A stretch of 64,000 nucleotides of DNA from Caulobacter sp. NIBR2454 (lineage in GTDB: Bacteria > Pseudomonadota > Alphaproteobacteria > Caulobacterales > Caulobacteraceae): the NCBI RefSeq assembly GCF_027474405.1, contig NZ_CP114871.1, positions 2,551,001 through 2,615,000 on the forward strand, written 5' to 3'. The notes below the pieces were generated by a model, which had not been told where the DNA came from, did not search any database, and worked only from the letters and a program-made list of their open reading frames with translations. Below are positions 33,144-41,691 of the stretch, one piece after another (positions within the stretch are counted from its first letter, which is position 1; each line of letters begins with the position of its first letter). The position numbers and the translations under genes are program-made.

Positions 33144-35489
33144 GTGCCCCACCTGACCCGCCGCACCGCCCTGCAAGCGCTGTCGGCCAGCGCCGCCCTG
33201 ACCACAGCCGGCTTTTCGCAAGCGTCCCCGCAGGCGAGCGAGGCGATGCGCCTGTGGTACCGCCAGCCGGCCAAGGAATGGGTCGAAGCGCTGCCGGTGG
33301 GCTCGGGCCGCATGGGGGCCATGGTGTTCGGGGGCGTCGCGGTCGAACGGCTGCAGCTGAACGAGAACACCCTCTGGGGCGGCGGCCCCTATGACCCGGT
33401 AAATCCGGAGGCGGCCGGCGCGCTGCCCGAGATTCGGCGCCTGATCGAGGCCGGCGACTATGCGGGGGCGACGGCCTTGGCGAACGCCAAGTTCATGGCC
33501 AAGCCCCTGCGCCAGATGTCGTACCAGACCCTGGGCGAGCTGAAGCTGACCTTCCCCGGTCTGGAGGAAACGGCGACGGACTATCTGCGCGAGCTGGACA
33601 TCGACGGCGCGATATCGCGCGTGCGGTTCGCCCGTGGCGATGTGACCTTCCAGCGAGAGGTGATCGCCAGCGCCCCGGATCAGGTGATCGCCGTGCGGCT
33701 GAGCGCCGACCGGCCGGGCGCGATCTCGCTGGACCTGTCGTTCGACAGCCCCCTGCCCGCGCAGGTGCAGGTCGAGGGCGATACGCTGGTGCTGAACGGC
33801 ATGAACGCCGGTCTGCACGGTATCGCGGCGGCTTTGAAAGTCGATTGCCGGGTCAGGGCCGTAGCCAGTGGCGGCCGTGTCGGCGGAACGGGATCGACAC
33901 TGTCGGTGACGGGCGCTGACGAGGTTGTGCTGCTGATCGCGGCGGGAACCAGCTATCGACGGTTTGACGATGTGTCCGGCGATCCGGTCGCCGCCAACCG
34001 TCAGCGGCTGGACAAGACCGCCCGAAAGCCGTGGACCAGCCTGCTGAGCGCGCATCAGGCCGATCATCGGCGGCTGTTCCGCAAGGTGGCCGTGGACTTC
34101 GGGACCACCGCCGCCGCCCAGCGCCCGACGGACGAGCGGATCCGCCTGTCGCCGACCGTCGACGATCCGGCGCTGGCGGCGCTGTATTTCCAGTACGGGC
34201 GCTATCTGCTGATCGCCTGCTCGCGCCCAGACGGCCAGCCGGCCAACCTGCAGGGCCTTTGGAACGACAAGATGAACCCGCCCTGGGGCGGCAAGTTCAC
34301 CATCAACATCAACACCGAGATGAACTATTGGCCGGCGGAGCCGACGGGTCTGGCCGAGTGCGTCGCGCCGCTGGTGGCCATGGTCCGCGATCTGTCGATC
34401 ACCGGAGCCCGGACGGCCAAGGCCATGTATGGCGCGCGGGGCTGGATGGCCCACCACAACACCGACCTGTGGCGCGCCACCGCACCTATTGACGGGGCCA
34501 AGTACGGCGTGTGGCCGACGGGGGGCGCGTGGCTGTGCAAGCACCTGTGGGACCACTACGACTATGGCCGTGACCGGGCGTATCTTGCGCAGGTCTATCC
34601 CATTCTGCGAGACGCGGCCCTGTTCTTCGTGGACACGTTGGTGGTCGATCCCAAGAGCGGGCGGCTGGTGACCAGTCCTTCGATCTCGCCCGAGAACGAC
34701 CATGGCCATGGCTCGTCCCTGGCGGCGGGCCCGACCATGGATCAGGCCATCATCCGCGACCTGTTCGACAACGCCATCGCCGCCGCCCGCGTCCTGAACC
34801 GCGACCCGGCGCTGGCGGCTGAATTCGCGGCCACGCGAGACAGGCTGGCTCCCTACAAGATCGGCAAGAACGGTCAGCTTCAGGAGTGGATGGAGGATTG
34901 GGACGCCGACGCGCCCGAGCAGCAGCATCGCCACGTCTCACACCTGTATGGCCTCTATCCGTCCGAACAAATCAGCATCGACACCACGCCCGAACTGGCC
35001 GCCGCCGCGAAGAAGACGCTGGAGACCCGCGGCGACCTTTCCACCGGGTGGGCCATCGCGTGGCGACTGAACCTGTGGGCGCGGCTGGGCGACGGGGATC
35101 GGGCGCACCGCATCCTGCGCGCCCTGCTGGGACCTGAGCGGACCTATCCCAACATGTTCGACGCTCACCCGCCGTTCCAGATCGACGGCAATTTCGGCGG
35201 CGCCTCGGGGATGGCGGAGATGGTGCTGCAGTCGCGGAACGGCGCGGTGCATCTGCTGCCCGCCCTACCCTCGGCCTGGCCCACGGGATCGATGACGGGC
35301 CTGAGGGCGCGCGGCGCCTTAGGAGTGGACGTATGGTGGCGCGAAGGCCGCCTGGACCGGGCAGTGCTCAAGGCCGGGATCGACGGTCCCCAGCGGGTCG
35401 TGCTGGGCGGCCGTACGCTGGAGCTGAAGCTGCGGCGGGGCGAGACCAGGACCATACGGGTCGTCGATGGGGTCCTGGCCGCCTCCTAG
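33144..35489 (+). CDS. Tat-exported GH95 alpha-L-fucosidase/galactosidase
   Basis: 781 aa from GTG 33144 (MPHLTRRTALQALSASAAL), with GAGGAAG upstream and a perfect Tat leader; a GTG at 33114 would add ten residues. Family signatures: AKEWVEALPVGSGRMGAMVFGG, LQLNENTLWGGGPYDP, LQGLWNDKMNPPWGGKFTININTEMNYWPAEP, SPSISPEN (catalytic Glu) and FDAHPPFQIDGNFGG. GH95 enzymes hydrolyse alpha-1,2-fucosyl or alpha-galactosyl ends of plant and host glycans by inversion. Export and the LacI-type operator suggest induction by plant sugars. No transporter lies beside it. Confidence 0.93.
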   Translation: MPHLTRRTALQALSASAALTTAGFSQASPQASEAMRLWYRQPAKEWVEALPVGSGRMGAMVFGGVAVERLQLNENTLWGGGPYDPVNPEAAGALPEIRRLIEAGDYAGATALANAKFMAKPLRQMSYQTLGELKLTFPGLEETATDYLRELDIDGAISRVRFARGDVTFQREVIASAPDQVIAVRLSADRPGAISLDLSFDSPLPAQVQVEGDTLVLNGMNAGLHGIAAALKVDCRVRAVASGGRVGGTGSTLSVTGADEVVLLIAAGTSYRRFDDVSGDPVAANRQRLDKTARKPWTSLLSAHQADHRRLFRKVAVDFGTTAAAQRPTDERIRLSPTVDDPALAALYFQYGRYLLIACSRPDGQPANLQGLWNDKMNPPWGGKFTININTEMNYWPAEPTGLAECVAPLVAMVRDLSITGARTAKAMYGARGWMAHHNTDLWRATAPIDGAKYGVWPTGGAWLCKHLWDHYDYGRDRAYLAQVYPILRDAALFFVDTLVVDPKSGRLVTSPSISPENDHGHGSSLAAGPTMDQAIIRDLFDNAIAAARVLNRDPALAAEFAATRDRLAPYKIGKNGQLQEWMEDWDADAPEQQHRHVSHLYGLYPSEQISIDTTPELAAAAKKTLETRGDLSTGWAIAWRLNLWARLGDGDRAHRILRALLGPERTYPNMFDAHPPFQIDGNFGGASGMAEMVLQSRNGAVHLLPALPSAWPTGSMTGLRARGALGVDVWWREGRLDRAVLKAGIDGPQRVVLGGRTLELKLRRGETRTIRVVDGVLAAS

Positions 35490-35522
35490 TCAACTCGTTC
35501 CCGCGAAACGGGGAGGAGAAGA

Positions 35523-36203
35523 TCAGGCCAGCGTCTTGCGGCGCTCCAGTTCGGCCTCGCTGGGGGTCTCCATGGCGAAGGAGCCGGTCTTGACCTCGCC
35601 GTCGGGGACGTAGGTGGCGACCACCACGCCGCTGTCTGAAACCTTCGACTGGATCATCTTCAGACCGGCGGGAACCACGCCGTCGCCGAAGAGGCGTTTG
35701 CCCTTGCCCAGCAGCAGGGGAAAGACGAGGACGCGCAGTTCGTCGGCCAGCCCTTCGGCCAGCAGAACCTGGATCAGTTCGGTGCTGCCCTGGACGATGA
35801 GGTCGGGACCGTCGCCGGCCTTGAGCTCGCGGATCGCATCGGCGCCGTCCAGGCCGTGGCTGTTGACCCAGGTCAGGCCGTCTGGCCGATGGGTCAGGAC
35901 GTACTTGTTGATGCGGTCGAAGCTGTCGCCCATCTGCGCCGCGCCCTCGTCATAGTCGGCGGCGGCGGGGTCCTTCTGCACGAAGGGCCAGTGGGCGGCG
36001 AAAATGTCATAAGTGCGCCGGGCAAGCAGCAGGTCGAATTCGCGCCCGAACAGCTCGCCCATGGCGGCGTTGAGCGTGTCGTCCCAATGCTGGGTTCCCC
36101 AGCCGCCGTACTCGAAGCCGCCGGAGGGGTCCTCTTCCGGGCCGCCGGGCGCCTGCATGACCCCGTCCAGGCTGATGAAGGCTCCGATGATGATGCGTCG
36201 CAT
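35523..36203 (-). CDS. Dihydrofolate reductase-like (RibD C-terminal) protein
   Basis: 226 aa. Starts RRIIIGAFISLDGVMQAPGGPEED, the DHFR-fold opening of the RibD_C family. It continues with LLLARRTYDIFAAHWP, DLIVQGSTELIQVLLAEGLADELRVLVFPLLLGKGKRLF and a C-terminal SGVVVATY strand. These proteins bind NADPH and reduce unknown substrates; they are not true DHFR. Monocistronic, convergent with GH95 (33 bp apart). Confidence 0.9.
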   Translation of the reverse strand: MRRIIIGAFISLDGVMQAPGGPEEDPSGGFEYGGWGTQHWDDTLNAAMGELFGREFDLLLARRTYDIFAAHWPFVQKDPAAADYDEGAAQMGDSFDRINKYVLTHRPDGLTWVNSHGLDGADAIRELKAGDGPDLIVQGSTELIQVLLAEGLADELRVLVFPLLLGKGKRLFGDGVVPAGLKMIQSKVSDSGVVVATYVPDGEVKTGSFAMETPSEAELERRKTLA

Positions 36204-36277
36204 TGGGGGGCTCCTGTGAGTTTGACCCTAAGGACGGAGGAAGGACCGTGGGACCGACAGGGGAGCGGAAAAATTCT

Positions 36278-36398
36278 CCCTTCTCCCTCGATGGGAGAAG
36301 GGTCGGGGATGAGGGTGATGCTGCGGCGACGCCAGCTCCGGCGGAAAGGCCGTGGTCACCCTCACCCCTGCCCCTCTCCCATCGAGGGAGAGGGGAGT
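36278..36398. repeat. CT-rich interspersed hairpin repeat, copy D
   Basis: CTTCTCCCTCGATGGGAGAAGGG near 36284-36306 and CCCCTCTCCCATCGAGGGAGAGGGG near 36372-36396, joined by GATGAGGGTGATG and CACCCTCACCCC. It is the same arrangement as copies A, B, C and E, and is nearly identical to copy E at 63736. It fills the gap between the reductase and TonB-C genes. Confidence 0.85.
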
Positions 36399-36406
36399 CT
36401 CTTTGC

Positions 36407-36706
36407 TTACTTGATCCGTATCTGGACCGGGACTTCGACCACTTCGCCGGTGCGCAGGCGGCCGTCGGGGCCGAGGGGGTCGAGGCGGTACTGGGAGGAC
36501 ATCATCAGGGCCGCTTCGCCCACGCCCATTTCGGAGGGGCTTTCAGCCATCACCTTGCAGCCGGCGAGCGCCCCGTCACGCTGGATGACGCAGGACAGCA
36601 GGGCCACGGCCATGGTCGGCTCGCTGACACGCTGGACGCGCATTTCCGTAGGTTGAGGGGCAGGCGCCAGCGTCGTGGCGGCGGCGAGGATAAGCGACGC
36701 GATCAA
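36407..36706 (-). CDS. Exported TonB C-terminal-like protein (99 aa)
   Basis: Starts at TTG 36706 in a TTGA overlap with the TPR gene stop, with GGGAG 7 nt upstream. The first 20 residues (IASLILAAATTLAPAP) are a signal peptide. The rest is a single TonB_C-like domain: MRVQRVSEPTMAVALLSCVIQRDGALAGCKVMAESP, GVGEAALMMSSQYRL, then EVVEVPVQIRIK. It lacks the membrane anchor and proline-rich span of real TonB, so it is probably a free periplasmic domain. The TTG start and coupling imply low, coordinated expression with the TPR protein. Confidence 0.75.
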   Translation of the reverse strand: MIASLILAAATTLAPAPQPTEMRVQRVSEPTMAVALLSCVIQRDGALAGCKVMAESPSEMGVGEAALMMSSQYRLDPLGPDGRLRTGEVVEVPVQIRIK

Positions 36707-38097
36707 TGTTTCACTCCCGATTGAACTTCTTTGTTGGTGCGGGCGGCGCGCAGGCGCTCCAGCCCCTGGGCGGCCATGTCGGTCATCGACCGGCAACCGT
36801 GTTCGGCGAAGACATCGAAGGCTCCGGCCAGGGCCGTGGCGGCGGCGGCCAGGCGGCCGTCGTCGCGGCCGGTGATCTCGGCGCGGGCTTCGTAGAGGCG
36901 GGCCAGGTTCATCTGGGTGACGGCCCAGGCCAGCGGGTCCTTGCGGGGCGTGCCACCGACCAGCTCGATGCGCAGACCGGCCTCGGCCACGTCCAGCACG
37001 GTCAGGTCGCCGGTCAGCTCGGCGCAGCGCGCCAGGCAGACGGCGCGGTTGTTGGCGGCGGCGGCCCGCAGCGGCAGGGTCGGCGCGTTCTTGAGCAGGC
37101 TCAGCGCCCGGTCGAAGGCGGTGACCGCCTGTTCGAACAGGTGCTCGGCCGTGGTGGTCTCGGCCAGGATCTGCAGGGCGCCGCCCAGCAGCACCTGTCC
37201 GCGCGCCCAGTCCAGCGGGCTCTGCTCGGGACCGAAGTCCTTGGCGGCCTGGACCAGGGTTTCGACACCCTCGGCCATCAGGCCTGTATCGAGCAGGAGT
37301 TCGCCCAGCAGGGCCTGGGCCGAACCCCGCGCCATGGCGATGCGGGCCAAGGTCAGGGGTTCATAGGCGGCGTCGAGCGGGGCCGCGGCGGCGTCGAGGG
37401 TTTCGATCGCGCGGTCCAGCAGGGTCGGTTCGGCGCGCTGACCGGCGCAGCCGATCAGCAGGTCGGCACGGGTCAGGCGATGCTCGGCGGCGGCCAGTCG
37501 TGCGGCGGGCGAGCGGCGGCTGAGCACATCCAGGGCGGCCAGGGGTTCATCAAAGGCGCGGGCGGCGATCAGCACCGCGCCGGGCGTGCCGGCCGACAGG
37601 GCGCGGCGGCCCTCAAGTCCGGCGGACAGGGCGCCGGCCATGGCGAGGTTGGCGCCGCCAACGGCCTTGGCCCGCGACAGCACGGTTTCGGCGGCGGCGT
37701 TCAGACCCTCGTCGCCGAACAACTCGGCGCCCAGCATGGCGCAGGCGGCCTGTTCGCAGCGGGCGCGGGCGGCTTCCTTGAGGCGGTTCTCGCCTTCCAG
37801 GGTTTTGACGGCGGCCTCGGCCTGGGCGGCGGCCTTGCGCAGGGCGGCCACGTCGCCGGTGCGGCGGGCGACCTCGCGCCAGATCACGGCGGCCTCGATA
37901 AGGCGCGCGCCCTTGTCCTTGGCGCTGATGCGGCCGGCGGCCACGTCGGCGCTGCGAGCCTCGGCGCTCAGCATGTCGATGTCGAGCAGCTCCAGCAGCG
38001 AGACGTCGCCGCCGGTCAAGCCGTCACGGGGCGTCTGGAAGCCAGCTTCCGCGGCCTTGCCGAAGACCTTTTTCCATTCCCGGCGAAATTCGAACAT
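36703..38097 (-). CDS. TPR-like helical repeat protein
   Basis: 464 aa from ATG 38097 (MFEFRREWKKVFG); a longer frame to 38124 has no better start. Helical repeats run throughout. Two late units show the pattern PLDWARGQVLLGGALQILAE and DPLAWAVTQMNLARLYEARAE, a TPR variant (W-----N-L---Y) usually repeated at 50-60 residues. No signal peptide or catalytic motif. It overlaps the TonB-C gene by 4 bp. An exact CtrA box lies 84-99 bp upstream, so cell-cycle control is possible. Function unknown; probably a scaffold. Confidence 0.75.
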   Translation of the reverse strand: MFEFRREWKKVFGKAAEAGFQTPRDGLTGGDVSLLELLDIDMLSAEARSADVAAGRISAKDKGARLIEAAVIWREVARRTGDVAALRKAAAQAEAAVKTLEGENRLKEAARARCEQAACAMLGAELFGDEGLNAAAETVLSRAKAVGGANLAMAGALSAGLEGRRALSAGTPGAVLIAARAFDEPLAALDVLSRRSPAARLAAAEHRLTRADLLIGCAGQRAEPTLLDRAIETLDAAAAPLDAAYEPLTLARIAMARGSAQALLGELLLDTGLMAEGVETLVQAAKDFGPEQSPLDWARGQVLLGGALQILAETTTAEHLFEQAVTAFDRALSLLKNAPTLPLRAAAANNRAVCLARCAELTGDLTVLDVAEAGLRIELVGGTPRKDPLAWAVTQMNLARLYEARAEITGRDDGRLAAAATALAGAFDVFAEHGCRSMTDMAAQGLERLRAARTNKEVQSGVKH

Positions 38098-38180
38098 CGC
38101 ACCTGCTCCGCTCAGTTGTCCCACGTCGGAACAGCCGACGAGGGGTCAACGCCCTAGGAGCAAAACCGGGTCCGCGAATT

Positions 38181-38196
38181 TTAACAAGTCATTAAG
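38181..38196. promoter_or_regulatory. CtrA box in the 300-bp intergenic region
   Basis: TTAA-CAAGTCA-TTAAG matches the CtrA consensus TTAA-N7-TTAA exactly. It lies in an AT-rich block (38176-38340) upstream of the minus-strand TPR gene; further TTAA words follow at 38200, 38213 and 38254. The same gap (38098-38398) has a CGGCGGG/CCCGCCG hairpin near 38286-38307 and no convincing gene. Confidence 0.6.
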
Positions 38197-38398
38197 CTTA
38201 ACTAAGCGACCATTAACTATAAATAATCACAATGAATGCAAATACGCCACGCGGTTAACCATGAAAGGTGGTTCAAACCGAGACACGGCGGGATTGGCGA
38301 CCCGCCGGCGTTAACTTCTGTCCCGGCGAATAGTTAAGAAAAGAAAGTGGTGAGTCGGGCGCCTCCCCCTTCTGGAGGATCGATCGGCTGCGGGCCGC

Positions 38399-39097
38399 CT
38401 AGGCGTTTGGCGGCGGCGAGTAAGGCACCATCACACCCGCATCGTTGCGGACGAAGAGGTAGAAGCCGACCACCTTCCACTTTCCGTCTTCGGCGAACAT
38501 CTGCACCGCCTCGTAGATCAGCCGTTCCTCCTTGGCGAACTTCGTGCGGAAGCCGACGGACTGGTAGTGGCCCGGCGGCGCGCCCGGCGGATTCACGGCT
38601 CCAGATGTCGCATCGAGCGTCCGGCTGACGACCGGATCAAGATTGGCTCGCACGCCATCGACGACTGTCCGCACATCGGCGAGGGCGTTCTTTTCGCGGA
38701 AGGCGCCAGCCATCTCGGTGTAGGCTTGATCCAGCTCGCCCGCATCGACCTTTTGCAGCCAGGCTTCGGCGACCGCGCGCGCATTCTCAGGCGGCGGAGG
38801 CGGTAGAGGCGAAGTGATGGGGGAAAGGCCCGCCGGGGCGACGAAATAGACCACCGCGAAGAGGGCCAGAGCGCCGCCGGCGCGCAGCCACCCGCGGAAG
38901 GTCACCTCCAGAAAGCCGGGCAGCACCGCACCGACGCCGGCGGCGGCCAGCGCGATGACGATGCGGAAGATGGTGTAGCTGAACTGGCTGGGGTTCGGCT
39001 GCAGCACGGCGATCAGCAGGATCACCGAGACGAAGACCACGCCAAACCCGAAGGCCAGCATCTTGTCCACGTTGGATAGATGTGCTCTGGTTGTCAT
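38399..39097 (-). CDS. DUF4019-type membrane-anchored protein
   Basis: 232 aa from ATG 39097 with GGGGAAG upstream. Three membrane segments (MLAFGFGVVFVSVILLIAVL, IFRIVIALAAAGVGAVLPGFL, AGGALALFAVVYFVAPA) precede a proline linker. A C-terminal domain (ARAVAEAWLQKVDAGELDQAYTEMAGAFR, then SRTLDATSG, TKFAKEERLIYEAVQMF and GKWKVVGFYLF) fits DUF4019. The domain probably faces the periplasm. Function unknown. Confidence 0.75.
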   Translation of the reverse strand: MTTRAHLSNVDKMLAFGFGVVFVSVILLIAVLQPNPSQFSYTIFRIVIALAAAGVGAVLPGFLEVTFRGWLRAGGALALFAVVYFVAPAGLSPITSPLPPPPPENARAVAEAWLQKVDAGELDQAYTEMAGAFREKNALADVRTVVDGVRANLDPVVSRTLDATSGAVNPPGAPPGHYQSVGFRTKFAKEERLIYEAVQMFAEDGKWKVVGFYLFVRNDAGVMVPYSPPPNA

Positions 39098-39171
39098 GGT
39101 TAAGCTTCCCCAACTCAAAGTGGCATAAACCGTTGGCCGCGTCGAGCGGTCACGTTTCCGGGGCTGAACAC

Positions 39172-39621
39172 ATGCGTCTGCTTGCTCTTGGACTATCGCT
39201 GGCGGCTGTCATGGCGGCATCCGCACCACCGGCCGGGGCGCAGACCGTCTACCCGCCGGGCACATTCCGGATCGATGGCTTGCCCGTTTCGTGCGGGCCG
39301 ACGGTCTTCGTGCTCAATCCCAGCCTGCCGGATGTCGGCATGGCGCAGCCGGGGATCATTCACATGAACCCCAACGTACTCTGGTCGATGCCCACGTCGA
39401 TGAAGCTGTTCTGGGCGTCGCACGAATGCGGCCACCAGATCGTCGGCGCCAATGAAACCGCCGCCGACTGCTGGGCCATCCGCCTCGGACGGAACCAGGG
39501 CTGGTTTCCGCCGAGCGAGTTTAATCACCTGATCTGGATGTTCCGGCACAACACCGGCGACATCACCCACCCGCCCGGCCCAGTGCGGGTGAACAACATG
39601 ATCGCCTGCTACAACAGCTAG
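39172..39621 (+). CDS. Small secreted protein with HExxH motif (149 aa)
   Basis: ATG 39172 (MRLLALGLSLAAVMAASAPPAGA), with a signal peptide. The mature part is about 126 residues. LFWASHECGHQIVGANETAADCWAIR contains HExxH and a downstream Glu with AAD, the arrangement of gluzincin-type zinc peptidases. Four Cys may form disulfides. It is short for a peptidase. No family name is assigned. It faces the DUF4019 gene divergently (74 bp between starts) and the next gene convergently. Confidence 0.7.
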   Translation: MRLLALGLSLAAVMAASAPPAGAQTVYPPGTFRIDGLPVSCGPTVFVLNPSLPDVGMAQPGIIHMNPNVLWSMPTSMKLFWASHECGHQIVGANETAADCWAIRLGRNQGWFPPSEFNHLIWMFRHNTGDITHPPGPVRVNNMIACYNS

Positions 39622-39633
39622 ACGGCGCGGGCG

Positions 39634-41238
39634 TCAGCCCCGCTCTTTCGTGCGCTCGAAGCGGACCTTGGGGAAGCGCTCGCCCACGTAGCCGATCTCC
39701 CACGACGACTTGGCCAGGAAGACCGGCTGATCGTCGATGTCGCGGGCCATGGCCATTTTGTGCTTGCCGGCGAAGTCCTCGAGATCGGCGCGCTCGCCGC
39801 CGAGCCAGCGGGCTTCAGAGAACGGGGCGGCCTCGAACATCACCTCCAGCTGGTATTCGTTGGCCAGGCGGTCGGCCATGACCTCGAACTGCAGCTGGCC
39901 CACGGCCCCCACGATGAAGTCGGCGCCGATCTCGGGGCGGAACAGCTGGGTCACGCCCTCTTCGGCCAGGCCTTCCAGCGCCTTCTTCAGGTGCTTGGCC
40001 TTCAGCGGGTCCTTCACGCGCACGCGGCGCAGGATTTCGGGCGCGAAGTTGGGCAGGCCGGCGAATCGCAGAAGGCCGCTCTCGCTCAGGCTGTCGCCCA
40101 CGCGCAGGACGCCGTGGTTGGGGATGCCGATGACGTCGCCGGCATAGGCGTCTTCCGCCAGCTCGCGGTCCGAAGCGAAGAACATGATCGGCGCGTTGAC
40201 GCTCATCTGGCGACCGGTGTTCTGGGCCTTCAGCTTCATGCCGCGGGTGAACTTGCCGCTGGTCAGGCGCAGCATGGCGATGCGGTCGCGGTGGTTGGGG
40301 TCCATGTTCGCCTGGACCTTGAAGATGAAGCCGGTGACTTCCTTGTCGCCGGGCTCGACGGCGGCTTCGACGCCGGCCTTCTCCGCCTTCATGGTCTTGG
40401 GCGCCGGGGCGTAGGCGCCGATGCCGGCCAGCAGTTGGGCCACGCCGAAGTGGCGCAGGGCCGAGCCGAAGAACACCGGCGTCATGTGGCCTTCGAGGAA
40501 GGACTGGACGTTGAACTCGGGATAGCCGCCGGCGATCAGCTCGGCCTGCTCTTCCAGCTCGGCCTTCTCGCCGTCGTCCAGGAACTGGCTGATGGAATTG
40601 CCCGCGAACTCGACGGGCTCGGGGTGGCCCTCGTCCGGGTCCTGCGAGCCGCCGGTGCGCTTGGCGTAGGGGATGAACTGGCCCGAGCGCATGTCGAGCA
40701 TGCCCTTGAAGCGACCGCCCGAGCCGGCGGGCCAATAGAGCGGCGACGGGTCGAGGGCGAGCTTCGACGCGATCTCGTCCAGCAGCTCGATGGGGTCCTG
40801 GGCTTCCCGGTCCATCTTGTTGATGAAGGTGATGATCGGGATGTCGCGCAGGCGGCAGACCTCGAACAGCTTGAGGGTCTGGGGCTCGATGCCCTTGGCC
40901 GCGTCCAGCACCATGATGGCCGCGTCGGCGGCGGTCAGGGTGCGGTAGGTGTCTTCGGAGAAGTCCTCGTGGCCCGGCGTGTCCAGCAGGTTGAACATCT
41001 TGCCGTCGTGGTCGAACGTCATGACCGAGGCCGAGACGGAGATGCCGCGCTCGCGCTCGATCTTCATCCAGTCCGAACGGGTCCGCCGGTTCTCGCCTCG
41101 CGCGCGGACGGCGCCCGCCGCCCGGATCGCCCCGCCGGCCAGCAGGATGTTCTCGGTCAGGGTCGTCTTGCCGGCGTCAGGGTGGCTGATGATGGCGAAG
41201 GTGCGTCGGCGGGAGGCTTCTTGCGCGGTCGTGCTCAT
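39634..41238 (-). CDS. prfC: Peptide chain release factor 3 (RF3)
   Basis: 534 aa translational GTPase: G1 HPDAGKTT (residues 19-26), switch RGISVSASV, G3 DTPGHEDF and G4 NKMD. The EF-G-like domains 2 and 3 follow (VQANMDPNHRDRIAMLRLTSGKF; LFRPEIGADFIVGAVGQLQFEVMADRLANEY). Length and RF3-specific motifs are standard. It recycles RF1 and RF2 from the ribosome after peptide release. Monocistronic; the sequence is intact. Confidence 0.95.
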   Translation of the reverse strand: MSTTAQEASRRRTFAIISHPDAGKTTLTENILLAGGAIRAAGAVRARGENRRTRSDWMKIERERGISVSASVMTFDHDGKMFNLLDTPGHEDFSEDTYRTLTAADAAIMVLDAAKGIEPQTLKLFEVCRLRDIPIITFINKMDREAQDPIELLDEIASKLALDPSPLYWPAGSGGRFKGMLDMRSGQFIPYAKRTGGSQDPDEGHPEPVEFAGNSISQFLDDGEKAELEEQAELIAGGYPEFNVQSFLEGHMTPVFFGSALRHFGVAQLLAGIGAYAPAPKTMKAEKAGVEAAVEPGDKEVTGFIFKVQANMDPNHRDRIAMLRLTSGKFTRGMKLKAQNTGRQMSVNAPIMFFASDRELAEDAYAGDVIGIPNHGVLRVGDSLSESGLLRFAGLPNFAPEILRRVRVKDPLKAKHLKKALEGLAEEGVTQLFRPEIGADFIVGAVGQLQFEVMADRLANEYQLEVMFEAAPFSEARWLGGERADLEDFAGKHKMAMARDIDDQPVFLAKSSWEIGYVGERFPKVRFERTKERG

Positions 41239-41298
41239 GGGCGCGGCTGGTAGCGCGCCGCGCTCGATTGGGCAAACATTCGTGGCGTTTGGAGCCGA

Positions 41299-41424
41299 TT
41301 ACTCGGCTGGACGGGTGTGGCTGTCTTCCAGCCGGTCGAGGTCGCGCTTCATCTTGATCGCGAAGATACCGACCACGAAGGCCAGCGGCGTGAAGATAGC
41401 GAGCATGGCTTCCAAGGGGGTCAA
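41299..41424 (-). CDS. Tiny membrane protein (41 aa), TTG start
   Basis: TTG at 41424 overlaps the TGA of the upstream gene (TTGA), with GGAGAG 5 nt upstream. The peptide begins TPLEAMLAIFTPLAFVVGIF and continues AIKMKRDLDRLED, one transmembrane helix then a charged helix. It was too short to be called by size filters. The TTGA coupling to the next membrane protein and the hydrophobic design support it. Family not recognised. Confidence 0.6.
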   Translation of the reverse strand: MTPLEAMLAIFTPLAFVVGIFAIKMKRDLDRLEDSHTRPAE

Positions 41425-41660
41425 AGCTTCTCTCCTCTGGGCGCAATGTACCACGCGAGGGCGTGCATCGCCACGGCGACTGAGATCGCCAAGACATTCG
41501 CCCAGTTGAACGCCTCGCCCTTGATGTAGGGCTCGACCAGCGCAGCGCCAGTCAATGCGTAGGCGTAGGTGGTGAAATTGCCGGTCAGGAGCTTGAGGCG
41601 AGCCCGAAGGCGCGCCTCTCGTGTTTCGATGTGCTTCTTGGCCTGATCATAGGTCTTCAC
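41421..41660 (-). CDS. Small two-helix membrane protein (79 aa)
   Basis: Amphipathic, charged N-terminus (DQAKKHIETREARLRARLKLL), then hydrophobic TTYAYALTGAALVEPYI and WANVLAISVAVAMHALAWYIAP. It is coupled to the 41-aa protein downstream. A pair of tiny membrane proteins of this sort could be a holin-like or toxin-type module or a two-subunit membrane complex, but no motif decides. No family is recognised. Confidence 0.65.
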   Translation of the reverse strand: MKTYDQAKKHIETREARLRARLKLLTGNFTTYAYALTGAALVEPYIKGEAFNWANVLAISVAVAMHALAWYIAPRGEKL

Positions 41661-41691
41661 AAGTGAAGCCTAGCGGCTTTGCATTGGCTCG

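Noticed and set aside
33030..34934. 634-aa open frame antisense to the GH95 gene
   Set aside because: Composition is that of a shadow frame; GH95 family motifs run along the plus strand throughout.
39760..41253. 497-aa open frame antisense to prfC
   Set aside because: Shadow of a strongly conserved translational GTPase gene.
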